The notes under the pieces are model-generated. The model did not search any database and was not told the DNA's origin. It worked only from the letters and a program-made list of their open reading frames with translations. This document shows, in pieces, positions 1-7,795 of a DNA stretch of 30,696 nt. A program made the position numbers and the translations under genes. Numbering within the stretch: position 1 is the first letter of the stretch; each line of letters begins with the position of its first letter. Source of the DNA: Prevotella sp. UBA2755 (GTDB lineage Bacteria > Bacteroidota > Bacteroidia > Bacteroidales > Bacteroidaceae); contig DEJF01000036.1 of assembly GCA_002353225.1 (NCBI GenBank), positions 39,404 through 70,099 on the forward strand, read 5' to 3'.

Positions 1-885
1 ATTAACCCAGACTGTTTCGGACTGAAAGCCGAACGCCAGTATCCTTTCTATCACAATCTCCGTCATCATAACAAGAAGATGGTGGTAGGAGCCTTCGGAT
101 GTGACTGGTACTGGGTGGATGACGGTATCCACCATCAGACATTCAGGTATGGTGATTTCTATATCGGAGACAAGCGACGCACTGACTTCGCTGCCCGGAA
201 ATTTATCGATGAGTATATCAACACTCCGAAAGGAGAGTATACTCGCTATGTTATGGAGGATGCCGACTGGATTCCCACCTGTCTGTATGAGTATCAGACA
301 TGTTACTCACGCTACTTCCCCAATAAGACACAGTTTATTCCCCTCCCTGTCGTATGTGAGTATGACACACCTGTTCATACGTATGACAACAAGAAAGTAC
401 GTTTCTTCATCGGCATCGACAAGGAGAGGAGTATCTACAAGGGAACAGATATCATGTACAAAGCGTTGCAAGATGTCGCGTTACGCCATCCTGAAAAGTG
501 CGAGATCGTCAAAGCGGAGAGTCTACCTTTTGAGGAGTATACACAATTGATGAATCGTTGTGACGTGATCCTTGACCAACTGTATAGTTATACACCCTCT
601 ATGAACTCCCTCTTAGCGATGAGCAAAGGTATTATCGTCGTGGGCGGAGGAGAACCAGAAAACTATGAGATCATCAACGAGGACACGTTACGTCCCATCA
701 TCAATGTAGAACCGACTTATGAGAGTGTGTGCTCGCAATTAGAATGGCTGCTTGACAATACAAACCAGATCAATAGACTCAAAGAGGAAAGTATTGCCTA
801 TGTAAAGAAACATCATGACTACAGGAAGGTGGCTAAACAGTATGAAGTGATGTACGAAGCACTGCTTCAATCTTCTTGCCAATAG
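1..885 (+). CDS. Glycosyltransferase, C-terminal part (gene cut by window edge)
   Basis: The reading frame is open from base 1, so the N-terminus lies outside the window; the first internal ATG at 79 is probably not the true start. What remains looks like the C-terminal Rossmann half of a GT-B glycosyltransferase. Visible signs are a KGTDIM segment where the sugar-nucleotide lobe usually begins, then CDVILDQL followed by SMNSLLAMSKG and a GGGEPE stretch, the usual place of donor-sugar contacts. Such enzymes add sugars to cell-surface polysaccharide or LPS in the cytoplasm. The next two genes on the opposite strand are also envelope glycan genes, which supports this role. The 3' end runs 53 bp into the convergent GT4 gene. 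Acceptor and donor cannot be inferred. Confidence 0.72.
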   Translation: MNPDCFGLKAERQYPFYHNLRHHNKKMVVGAFGCDWYWVDDGIHHQTFRYGDFYIGDKRRTDFAARKFIDEYINTPKGEYTRYVMEDADWIPTCLYEYQTCYSRYFPNKTQFIPLPVVCEYDTPVHTYDNKKVRFFIGIDKERSIYKGTDIMYKALQDVALRHPEKCEIVKAESLPFEEYTQLMNRCDVILDQLYSYTPSMNSLLAMSKGIIVVGGGEPENYEIINEDTLRPIINVEPTYESVCSQLEWLLDNTNQINRLKEESIAYVKKHHDYRKVAKQYEVMYEALLQSSCQ

Positions 886-1993
886 CCATTGGGGATGCAA
901 TTGTAGCAACCTGTTTGGAAAGAGTCTGTCCGTCATACTGATAATCCATCACCCTTGCCATCGCCTTCATGAATGCCTCAACATCATCTACTGGCACGTA
1001 GACGGCTCCGTCCCGCATCCTCACACTGGGAGGAATCGCCTCTGTGGAGACCACTGGAATACCTGTGCTCAACGCCTCCAGCAATACCAGTCCCTGTGAC
1101 TCACCCCGTGTTGCCAAGACCAGAGCATCACTATGATAGTACATATCCCTGATACCCTCTTTGTCTAAGATACCCATACACCTCACTTGCTGACGGCATG
1201 CCTTTTGCGCATAAAGATTTCTGAAAGGCTCGGAGTCTGTCCCCTGCCCTGCTAACACCAGTTCTATATTGGGATTCTGTTGATACAGTAGATTAAATGC
1301 CTCCAATAAGACATCATAACCTTTTCGTTCCACAAACAAAGCAGGACAACAGAAACGGAAAGGTCTGTTATCCATAGACGGTCGAGGACGATACCCATAG
1401 AAATCCACGTCTATGATATTCGAGACGGTCACATACTGATAGTCTTTCCCAAAATAGCAGGCGATATCATCCACCAACTCCTCTGATACCATCATGACAC
1501 GAGTAGCACGACGGTACGACTCCTTTAATAACGGAATCTGCCAATGATCCGTAGAATCACCAAACTCCTCGTGGAAGATTTCTTTTGGCAGATGCTCTGT
1601 CACTACGTATGGTATCTTGTATTCCTCACCGAGTCTCATGGCGGCATAACCTGCCCATTTGGCACAATGAGCATGAAGGATATCCGGGCGACCGTACTTT
1701 TCAATATACTCCGCAAACATCGACCGTACGACAGACACCCATCTGTCGACATTGGGACGAATCACCTTGGGGATGCCACGCTGATAAGACTGATAGACCG
1801 TAACACCACCCATCTCATGCTCATAACGACGCCAAGGCAGCGTCAGATAGTCTTTCCAACCGATCGTGATTCCTAACTGCACATTACTCAATATGCGCAC
1901 CTCATGACCTAATGCCGCCAATGCCTTTGACTGTTCTAAACAGAACATGCCACCGTATGGGTGAAAGAATGATGGTATCTCCAGTATATGCAT
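833..1993 (-). CDS. Glycosyltransferase family 4 (GT-B fold)
   Basis: A 386-residue GT4-type glycosyltransferase, complete. The N-terminal lobe has the typical opening for an acceptor-binding Rossmann fold (HILEIPSFFHPYGGMFCLEQSKALAALGHEV). The C-terminal lobe carries PALFVERKGYDVLLEAF, then VLAGQG, and the family signature RGESQGLVLLEALSTGIPVV, whose glutamates contact the nucleotide-sugar. It likely works on the inner face of the membrane in LPS or surface polysaccharide assembly. Its ATG follows the stop of the phosphoethanolamine transferase by 4 bp, so the two are one operon. Its own stop (TAG at 833-835) lies inside the convergent glycosyltransferase gene, giving a 53-bp tail-to-tail overlap with no visible terminator. 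Donor and acceptor are unknown. Confidence 0.9.
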   Translation of the reverse strand: MHILEIPSFFHPYGGMFCLEQSKALAALGHEVRILSNVQLGITIGWKDYLTLPWRRYEHEMGGVTVYQSYQRGIPKVIRPNVDRWVSVVRSMFAEYIEKYGRPDILHAHCAKWAGYAAMRLGEEYKIPYVVTEHLPKEIFHEEFGDSTDHWQIPLLKESYRRATRVMMVSEELVDDIACYFGKDYQYVTVSNIIDVDFYGYRPRPSMDNRPFRFCCPALFVERKGYDVLLEAFNLLYQQNPNIELVLAGQGTDSEPFRNLYAQKACRQQVRCMGILDKEGIRDMYYHSDALVLATRGESQGLVLLEALSTGIPVVSTEAIPPSVRMRDGAVYVPVDDVEAFMKAMARVMDYQYDGQTLSKQVATIASPMAIGKKIEAVLRTSLHTV

Positions 1994-1997
1994 ATTA

Positions 1998-3731
1998 TTA
2001 GTACGCTAAGTTTCCTGTTTTATTGTTTTCCGCCTTATACAAACTGTCAAGCATATCTCTTTCCCTCTTGTAATAAGAGGTAGCAATACCGCCAATGCGA
2101 AACACGAGATGACACAAATCGTCTGTAACCCAGCACTTGTCAATACTACTCTTGATTGCCTTGATCTGTTCTGGGTTCCTCTCTATGTACTTATCAGAAC
2201 ACCATATCACAAAAGGAACTTGATATTGATACTTCCAATACATCCTCTCTGTATGGCTTTCTGCATCTGCCCTACCCTTGGAGTCTCTATAGTCGTAAAT
2301 CTCCTCACCATGATCAGAGAAAGAGATCATCACAGTAGGTTCTTCGCGGAAAAGGTCCATGATCTTCTTTAGCACATAATCATTATAAAGTGTGGCATTA
2401 TCATAATCCGCCACCTCCTGCCGTTTGTCCTCTGTCATATAGGCCGCTCTGTTGGGAATGTCTTTTCCTTGGAATACAGCAAACGACGGATGGGGGTATC
2501 GTTTCCCTGCCTCGAAATGCTGTCCCATCAGATGAATCATCAACAGATTATGCTTGCCCTTGTTTCCAATATGCTTCCCTAAATCAGCAATAAGATCCGC
2601 ATCATAATCAAAACTCCTATCATTCACCTTGGTATAACTTAAACGTTGTATCTTGTCGTCATACAAAAAAGAATTGAGTGAGAATGTAAAAGCCGTATAC
2701 TCAAAAGCCTCACGCTGATTATCCCATAAATACACTTGATATCCAGCATGCTTCATCATTGACGGGAAATAAGGAAACTCATTCCATTGTTCCCCTCTTA
2801 TAGAACTACTGCAACTCAGTATGTTTTTCAATGCCGTACTGGTGTAATTGGAACTGGTATATACCGTATTAAACACAAATAACCTGTCTCTTTCTGCCTC
2901 TGCCTTTTGATTAGGACATGTGTTCAATGGATAGCCATATAAATTAGAATGCCATTTGATATACGACTCTCCGATGACAATAATGATGTTCAAGGAGTCT
3001 GTATAGGTAACTGATACCGGCTCTCTTGTTGCCTGTTGGGTAACTTGAATAAATCCATCCATATCACCCGATGACAACTCCAGACTATACATAGAACTGG
3101 CAAGCAGAGAGAAAGGATCGGCATATCGCGACTCGTTCAGTTGCCAGACAGACAACTCGTCCATCGTCTTGGCTTTATACATACGGACATAACTCAGACA
3201 CGCTATCAAGCCCCAAACAAGCAGAAGGGGTAAGACTGTCATCAAGATCCGCCCCTTGAACAGATTTCCAAACCGTTTTCTGTACTTTTCTCCTATTATC
3301 GCTATAAAGAATAACACCATGGTGACTGTGACAGCATACCATGTACCTGAGGTATACAGGTACTCATGGAAGAACTCATTGACTTCCCTCGGTGTCGTCT
3401 CAGCAAGCAACATCAACACCTCAGGTGATATCTCCATTATAAAAACGAATTTCAGGAATTCACGGATAAAGAAAACAGCAAAAAGAAGTATATAAAAGAA
3501 AACCTTCACGCTCCGCCTATTAATCTTATCAATAAGAAAGGTGAAGAAATAAGCAAGGACAAAGACCTCTCCAAAATTATAAAACCACGAAATCTCTGGT
3601 AACCCATTCATTGGAATATACAATAAAGCCCTTACCAACAATTTGCCCATCAGCAATAAAAACATCATGAAGAATACCCACTCATGACTGACTGGTAGAA
3701 CCATCTTGTATAATAACTCCTTTAATCTCAT
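1998..3731 (-). CDS. Phosphoethanolamine transferase (EptA/CptA-like, sulfatase family)
   Basis: A 577-residue inner-membrane enzyme that would transfer phosphoethanolamine from phosphatidylethanolamine to lipid A or LPS core. About five hydrophobic segments fall within residues 1-180, followed by a periplasmic alkaline-phosphatase-fold domain. Family motifs in order: IGES (253-256, metal glutamate), SSNYTSTALKN with Thr297 in the nucleophile position, WDNQ (336-339), HLMGQH (400-405) and SDHGEE (472-477), the late metal site. All key positions look intact. It heads an operon with the GT4 gene, 4 bp apart. The start ATG is 33 bp from a TATTTTTG box at 3764-3771 that directly abuts the rpsP terminator. 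Such modification often raises resistance to cationic peptides, but the exact target is inferred only from the family. Confidence 0.9.
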   Translation of the reverse strand: MRLKELLYKMVLPVSHEWVFFMMFLLLMGKLLVRALLYIPMNGLPEISWFYNFGEVFVLAYFFTFLIDKINRRSVKVFFYILLFAVFFIREFLKFVFIMEISPEVLMLLAETTPREVNEFFHEYLYTSGTWYAVTVTMVLFFIAIIGEKYRKRFGNLFKGRILMTVLPLLLVWGLIACLSYVRMYKAKTMDELSVWQLNESRYADPFSLLASSMYSLELSSGDMDGFIQVTQQATREPVSVTYTDSLNIIIVIGESYIKWHSNLYGYPLNTCPNQKAEAERDRLFVFNTVYTSSNYTSTALKNILSCSSSIRGEQWNEFPYFPSMMKHAGYQVYLWDNQREAFEYTAFTFSLNSFLYDDKIQRLSYTKVNDRSFDYDADLIADLGKHIGNKGKHNLLMIHLMGQHFEAGKRYPHPSFAVFQGKDIPNRAAYMTEDKRQEVADYDNATLYNDYVLKKIMDLFREEPTVMISFSDHGEEIYDYRDSKGRADAESHTERMYWKYQYQVPFVIWCSDKYIERNPEQIKAIKSSIDKCWVTDDLCHLVFRIGGIATSYYKRERDMLDSLYKAENNKTGNLAY

Positions 3732-3763
3732 CGACTGTCAAGAATGTATGGATTGTTGCTTTG

Positions 3764-3771
3764 CAAAAATA
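3764..3771 (-). promoter_or_regulatory. Candidate -7 box of the phosphoethanolamine transferase operon
   Basis: On the minus strand this reads TATTTTTG, matching the Bacteroidota -7 consensus TAnnTTTG, 32 bp upstream of the ATG. No good -33 TTTG lies 19-20 bp further up; that space is occupied by the rpsP terminator hairpin. The promoter is therefore plausible but incomplete. Confidence 0.4.
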
Positions 3772-3772
3772 C

Positions 3773-3806
3773 AAAAAAAAGTGGAAGTACCCATCAGTAC
3801 CTCCAC
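3773..3806 (-). terminator. Intrinsic terminator of rpsP
   Basis: Arms at 3781-3790 and 3797-3806 form a 10-bp stem with a 6-nt loop. On the minus strand the only imperfection is one G-U pair, and the stem is followed by eight Ts (3773-3780). On the plus strand the same position is an A-C mismatch, so the structure favours the minus transcript, although a T run also follows on plus (3808-3813). Confidence 0.85.
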
Positions 3807-3828
3807 CTTTTTTCTATTCAGAAAAGAT

Positions 3829-4389
3829 TTACTCTGCAGCAGGTGCCTCAGCCTCAGCGGCAGGAGCCTCCTCTGCAGGAGCCTCAGCAGCAGCCTTGGC
3901 AGCCTCTTCCTCAGCCTTAGCGGCTTCAGCGGCAGCCTTCTTCTCGGCTACTTTCTTTGCAATCTCCTCATTTACTTTCTTCTCCTGTGCCAACTCCTTA
4001 GCAGCGGCATCTTTCTTTGCTTTAGCCTCGTCAGCAGCGACCTTCTCAAGACCCTTCTGCTTGTCAGCCTTCCATGCATCGAACTTCTTCTGAGCAGCAG
4101 CCTCGTCGAAAGCACCCTTCTTCACACCACCACGGAGGTGTTTCATCAGGTAAACGCCCTCACGGCTGAGGATGTTACGTACAGTGTCAGTAGGCTGTGC
4201 GCCTGTCTCTACCCAGTAAAGTGCACGATCGAAATTCAAATCTACTGTGGCAGGATTGGTGTTAGGATTATAAGTACCAATCTTCTCAGTAAATTTACCA
4301 TCACGTGGTGCTCTTGCGTCAGCGATAACGATGCTATAGAAAGCATAGTTCTTACGACCGCCGCGCTGCAATCTGATTTTTGTTGCCAT
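3829..4389 (-). CDS. rpsP: 30S ribosomal protein S16 with long Ala/Glu/Lys tail
   Basis: Residues 1 to about 85 are a clear S16 core: the opening ATKIRLQRGGRKNYAFYSIV, then ARAPRDGKFTEKIGTYNP and DRALYWVETGAQPTDTVRNIL. S16 binds 16S rRNA during 30S assembly. The protein is 186 residues, about twice the length of the E. coli protein. The extra C-terminal half is a low-complexity Lys/Ala then Glu/Ala/Pro tail, predicted helical at first and disordered at the end. Long tails are known in Bacteroidota S16. The gene stands alone here, with a good promoter upstream (4456-4487) and a hairpin terminator downstream; the rimM-trmD neighbours common in other phyla are absent. Confidence 0.96.
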   Translation of the reverse strand: MATKIRLQRGGRKNYAFYSIVIADARAPRDGKFTEKIGTYNPNTNPATVDLNFDRALYWVETGAQPTDTVRNILSREGVYLMKHLRGGVKKGAFDEAAAQKKFDAWKADKQKGLEKVAADEAKAKKDAAAKELAQEKKVNEEIAKKVAEKKAAAEAAKAEEEAAKAAAEAPAEEAPAAEAEAPAAE

Positions 4390-4455
4390 TAATTTTAATG
4401 TTTAAATTTTAAATTATAATTTGAATCTCATGCCATTATCTCGTAATAGCGGCTG

Positions 4456-4487
4456 CAAAGGTACTATTTTTTCGGCATATCACCAAA
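4456..4487 (-). promoter_or_regulatory. Promoter of rpsP (Bacteroidota -33/-7 type)
   Basis: On the minus strand TTTG (4484-4487) is followed by exactly 20 bp and then TACCTTTG (4456-4463), fitting TTTG-N19/20-TAnnTTTG. The start codon is 66 bp downstream of the -7 box, leaving a leader of about 60 nt that is very rich in A and T near the ATG, as is common before ribosomal protein genes in this phylum. Confidence 0.75.
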
Positions 4488-4502
4488 TAATTCTTCAAAA
4501 AC

Positions 4503-5129
4503 TTATTGCTTGCGCATGGTAATACCTGCCTGCATCCCGTTGATGCTTTTCATCAGCGTTGTCACCGTTTTGATCTGTGAGTTGCTCGACTTAGCACCTA
4601 ACGTCTTGAACAGGTTCAGCAACTTGGTGGCATCTGTCACAAACTGCATGTCCTTACCGTCAATCTGGGTCGTAATGGCAAGTGTCTTCACACCAGCGAC
4701 AGACAACTGAAGTTTGGAGTCTTTCACCTCCCACTTCCCTGTCTTCGTCTTACCACCCATCGTCTCCGTAAAAGTGCCGTCTTCTTTGAAAGTCATCGTA
4801 AAAGCACCAGGCTTGATACCATATTTGGTGAGTTGCTCCTGTAACTTGCTTTCCAATTTATTAGCGGCGATCTTGGCACCTGCCTTGGCAAGGAAGTTAT
4901 CGGAGGTAAACACTATGGCTGGTTCCGTATAGGACCATGTGCCAATAATCTTTTCTTTCGTTGCCTGCTTCTTGCTGGAGAACACGGTTGTGAGGTTTGA
5001 AACTACATCACCTGACGACGAACCGCCAAGCACACTGTTCAATATATCATTTACGTCTTGTGCTTGAGCCGTCATGCCCATCATCAGCAGCATACTCATC
5101 AGGATTGCTTTCATCATTTTTCTATTCAT
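4503..5129 (-). CDS. Secreted DUF4923 family protein (lipocalin-like)
   Basis: I chose the ATG at 5129 (208 residues), which begins MNRKMMKAILMSMLLMMGMTAQAQ, a good signal peptide with a likely cut after AQA. The upstream in-frame extension has no such start and would cover the promoter. The mature protein begins with DVNDILNSVLGG and contains IIGTWSYTEPAIVF, then FTMTFKEDGTFTETMGGKTKTGKWEV, a beta-rich pattern seen in DUF4923/lipocalin-like proteins of Bacteroidales. Its molecular role is unknown; export to the periplasm or outer surface is likely. It stands alone, with a strong promoter at 5156-5187, divergent from the GT2 gene. Confidence 0.78.
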   Translation of the reverse strand: MNRKMMKAILMSMLLMMGMTAQAQDVNDILNSVLGGSSSGDVVSNLTTVFSSKKQATKEKIIGTWSYTEPAIVFTSDNFLAKAGAKIAANKLESKLQEQLTKYGIKPGAFTMTFKEDGTFTETMGGKTKTGKWEVKDSKLQLSVAGVKTLAITTQIDGKDMQFVTDATKLLNLFKTLGAKSSNSQIKTVTTLMKSINGMQAGITMRKQ

Positions 5130-5155
5130 TATACTATTTGGTTTAAGAATCGGCG

Positions 5156-5187
5156 CAAAATTACTATTTTGGACAATAACACCCAAA
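5156..5187 (-). promoter_or_regulatory. Promoter of the DUF4923 gene
   Basis: On the minus strand TTTG (5184-5187), a 20-bp spacer and TAATTTTG (5156-5163) match the Bacteroidota consensus. The ATG is 26 bp past the -7 box. Confidence 0.75.
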
Positions 5188-5201
5188 ATAATTAAATAAA
5201 A

Positions 5202-5233
5202 TTTCGCTTTATAACTTTTTTTGAGTATTTTTG
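5202..5233 (+). promoter_or_regulatory. Candidate promoter of the GT2 gene
   Basis: TATTTTTG at 5226-5233 fits the -7 consensus; TTTC at 5202-5205, 20 bp upstream, is an imperfect -33 box. Transcription would begin around 5240, at or next to the start codon, suggesting a leaderless or nearly leaderless mRNA. Confidence 0.5.
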
Positions 5234-5236
5234 CTG

Positions 5237-6136
5237 ATGGTTATGATTACAGAATTGTCTATCCTTATTCCCACCTATAACAGTGTGGCATATCCTACCG
5301 CAAAAAAACTCTCTACGCTGTGCGAAAGGATAGCCATGGATGCACCCCATCCGTTCAGGTATGAGATTATAGTGGCAGATGATGGTTCCGAAGACTCCAA
5401 CACGGTAGATGCAAACCAGACTATCAACTCACTCCGCAACAGCCGGTTCGTCGTCAAGTCTCAGAATAGCGGTAGTGCTGCCACTCGCAATTTCCTGGCA
5501 CAGCAGAGTCAATACGAATGGTTGTTGTTCATTGACAGCGACATGGAGATTCCCGGCATGGACTATATCATGCGCTATTTGCCTTGCGACCAGACGGATG
5601 TCACCAACGGAGGTATCAAGGTGGGAGGCAGTTGGGATACACATCACCATAATCTCAGATATATCTACGAGAAAGACGCAGAGGCAGCCCATACGGTCGA
5701 CAAACGTCAGAAAGCCGGTTTCAAGGAATTTCGTTCCACGAACTTTCTCATTCGCCGCTCTTGCATGCTCTCCCATCCTTTTGACGAGCGTTTCAAGAAA
5801 AGCGGTTACGAGGATGTCTTTCTCGGAAAGACCCTCTCTGAGGCTGGCACTTCCATCCTGCATATTGACAATCCGCTAATCCTCAACGACTTCGAAGATA
5901 ATGTGGATTTTGTCAGGAAGACAGAACGTAACATCACGACCTTATATCATTTCCGAAAAGAACTGAAAGGTTACTCGCGACTGATTGACAAAATACATCC
6001 CCTCACTGCCTTTCTTCTTCAACTATGGCATCTCCTTTTCGGACGGTTGGAGAGATGTAACCTCACCAGCACCCATCCTCGTTTATGGGTTTATGCATTA
6101 TATAGAGCCGGACTCTTCTGCTCACAGAAAGACTAA
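5237..6136 (+). CDS. Glycosyltransferase family 2 (GT-A fold)
   Basis: About 299 residues. ATGs at 5237 and 5243 are both possible starts; the second gives the more usual family opening, ITELSILIPTYNS. The nucleotide-binding start is followed by VADDGSEDS, the DxD-type metal site in LLFIDSDMEIPG, and an acidic acceptor-side motif in FKKSGYEDVFLGKTLSEAG. It would use a sugar nucleotide to build a surface glycan on the cytoplasmic face. There is no transmembrane pair at the C-terminus, although a hydrophobic stretch occurs near LTAFLLQLWHLLFG. It is monocistronic and ends with a 4-bp tail-to-tail overlap with the phytase-like gene. Sugar specificity is unknown. Confidence 0.9.
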   Translation: MVMITELSILIPTYNSVAYPTAKKLSTLCERIAMDAPHPFRYEIIVADDGSEDSNTVDANQTINSLRNSRFVVKSQNSGSAATRNFLAQQSQYEWLLFIDSDMEIPGMDYIMRYLPCDQTDVTNGGIKVGGSWDTHHHNLRYIYEKDAEAAHTVDKRQKAGFKEFRSTNFLIRRSCMLSHPFDERFKKSGYEDVFLGKTLSEAGTSILHIDNPLILNDFEDNVDFVRKTERNITTLYHFRKELKGYSRLIDKIHPLTAFLLQLWHLLFGRLERCNLTSTHPRLWVYALYRAGLFCSQKD

Positions 6137-7095
6137 GGTAACACAATCGTCCGCAGCCAATCCTTGAGAAACCCCTTGTACTGGTTTTGAGAGTCACTTA
6201 TCAGTACGACAACTTGTCTGCCATCAGCAAGACAAGGTCCTAAGCACATACCTTCATAATTGGCAAAACTGCGTGCTGTCAGGTTGATTTTCGTCTTAAA
6301 GGACACCAGCAGCCGTTTCTCAAGGAGTTGTCCTTCCATCTCTTTGAGAGGAGTCACCACATACACCTTATTATATACGTACGAGCCGATGTTCTTGGTA
6401 GGCTTAAACACCTCACGTTCCAACACGAGTAACCTGCCGTCAGCCATTGCCGCCAAGGCAGGAACACCTATGGTATGCTTGCCCTCACGCACTTCTGGTG
6501 TTTTGCCATCCATCCGGTAATACCAATGGCAAAAAGGTTGCAAGTCATTGCCAAAACTTTGTAGTCGCAAGAGACTGTCACCACGCAACGGATTTTCTGG
6601 TATTGTATAGAACAACCCTGTCTGCCGTTGATAGGTCAGAGCCTCCAGTCCCATGTTCTTTTTCGCATTCTTGAATACTGTCGGCATCTGTAATCTACGT
6701 CCTGTCAGTGCCCCACTCATCGCATACTCCAAGACCTCATTATCTGTCTCACCACTAATCCATAGCGTACTGTCCTTTGGAAAGAAGCAGATGCCCTCAT
6801 CATCACGATTTGCTTTTCCTGAAGATCGGAAACCATTCTCCGATGCATGAAGGATATCACCAGTGATAGAGTCGATATCGATGGTAAAGAGATGGAAACC
6901 GCTCTCCGACGCTTTGTCATTAACCACAGCATACTGATTATTACCCAACCAGGTGATACCACTATAGTTGCCAGCAGGTATGGTGGTATGGAACGAGTGT
7001 TGTCTGCACAATTCCACCCCACTCTCCTGAGCAAAGGAACTAAGTGTTAACAGACAATTGCAAAGAGCCAACACCCAAATCCTACTCATAATCAT
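6133..7095 (-). CDS. Secreted esterase-like/phytase-like beta-propeller protein
   Basis: About 320 residues with a signal peptide (SRIWVLALCNCLLTLSSFAQ). ATGs at 7095 and 7089 both overlap the end of the DUF2461 gene (14 or 8 bp); I list the longer. The protein resembles the 'esterase-like activity of phytase' family. Repeated acidic blade motifs are visible: ANRDDEGICFF, KNMGLEALTY and NYEGMCLGP, together with SGITWLGNNQYAVVND near the start. The likely place is the periplasm or cell surface and the likely substrate class is a phosphate or ester, but the family is poorly characterised and the reaction is not certain. It is the last gene of the leu operon, so co-transcription may only be incidental. 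Confidence 0.8.
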   Translation of the reverse strand: MIMSRIWVLALCNCLLTLSSFAQESGVELCRQHSFHTTIPAGNYSGITWLGNNQYAVVNDKASESGFHLFTIDIDSITGDILHASENGFRSSGKANRDDEGICFFPKDSTLWISGETDNEVLEYAMSGALTGRRLQMPTVFKNAKKNMGLEALTYQRQTGLFYTIPENPLRGDSLLRLQSFGNDLQPFCHWYYRMDGKTPEVREGKHTIGVPALAAMADGRLLVLEREVFKPTKNIGSYVYNKVYVVTPLKEMEGQLLEKRLLVSFKTKINLTARSFANYEGMCLGPCLADGRQVVVLISDSQNQYKGFLKDWLRTIVLP

Positions 7096-7780
7096 CAATT
7101 ACCGAGTTCATAAAGTCCAGCATATCTTTTGCCGCCTTGAACATCTTCGCCATCTGGTCAAGCCACTGGTCACCCTCAAAGAAACTCTCCTCCACATGGT
7201 GCCATGCGCAATAATCTTTCAATCGTAGATAATGAAGATAAGGATAATCACGAGGAAAACCAGCAGGACAGGTTTTCAGTTTCTCCAGTCCGAAACCTTG
7301 CGGACTCTCCCAGTTGGCTTCCTCTGGTGCCCCATAGTATTTCTTAAACTCCTTTGACTCTACACAACGTAACCACTCCTCCTCATTTGCCATTATCTCG
7401 TTACGACAAGAGGTCAAGATATTCGTAGGTAGCCAATAGTTGCCAACGGCAAGCAGACAATGGTCTGGCTCCAGATGGATATAATAGCCACCACGCAATG
7501 CTTTCTTGCCATGGGCATTGATATAAGCGCCGAAATGATTCTTATAAGGCGACTTATCTGGTGAGAAACGGGTGTCACGATAGAAACGGTAGGTTGCGTC
7601 CTTCACGGTCACATGCGCTATCGACTCGTCAAAATCGGCAATCCTTGCGATAGCCTTTGCGATACCAGCCTCAAACTCAGCCTTTGCCTCCATATACTCC
7701 CCCTTGTGTTCTTGGAACCAAGGGCGGTTATTATTCATCATTACTTCCCGAAGGAAACCAATTATCTTCTTACTGTCCAT
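7082..7780 (-). CDS. DUF2461 (TIGR02453) family protein
   Basis: A 232-residue protein; the ATG at 7780 is preferred over a GTG at 7789. The DUF2461 signature is clear: FLREVMMNNNRPWFQEHK at the N-terminus, and RFYRDTRFSPDKSPYKNHFGAYI in the middle, then GGYYIHLEPD. The family is widespread in bacteria and fungi; no reaction is established. It follows the second isopropylmalate-synthase-like gene by 15 bp and overlaps the start of the phytase-like gene, so it is in the same transcript as the leu genes. It shows no signal peptide or membrane segment and is likely cytoplasmic. Confidence 0.88.
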   Translation of the reverse strand: MDSKKIIGFLREVMMNNNRPWFQEHKGEYMEAKAEFEAGIAKAIARIADFDESIAHVTVKDATYRFYRDTRFSPDKSPYKNHFGAYINAHGKKALRGGYYIHLEPDHCLLAVGNYWLPTNILTSCRNEIMANEEEWLRCVESKEFKKYYGAPEEANWESPQGFGLEKLKTCPAGFPRDYPYLHYLRLKDYCAWHHVEESFFEGDQWLDQMAKMFKAAKDMLDFMNSVIDDYE

Positions 7781-7795
7781 AGTCCTCACACAACC

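Noticed and set aside
3706..4392. A 228-codon plus-strand frame opposite rpsP
   Set aside because: Its Ser/Leu/Cys-rich product is what the antisense of the Ala/Lys-rich S16 tail yields; rpsP is certain.
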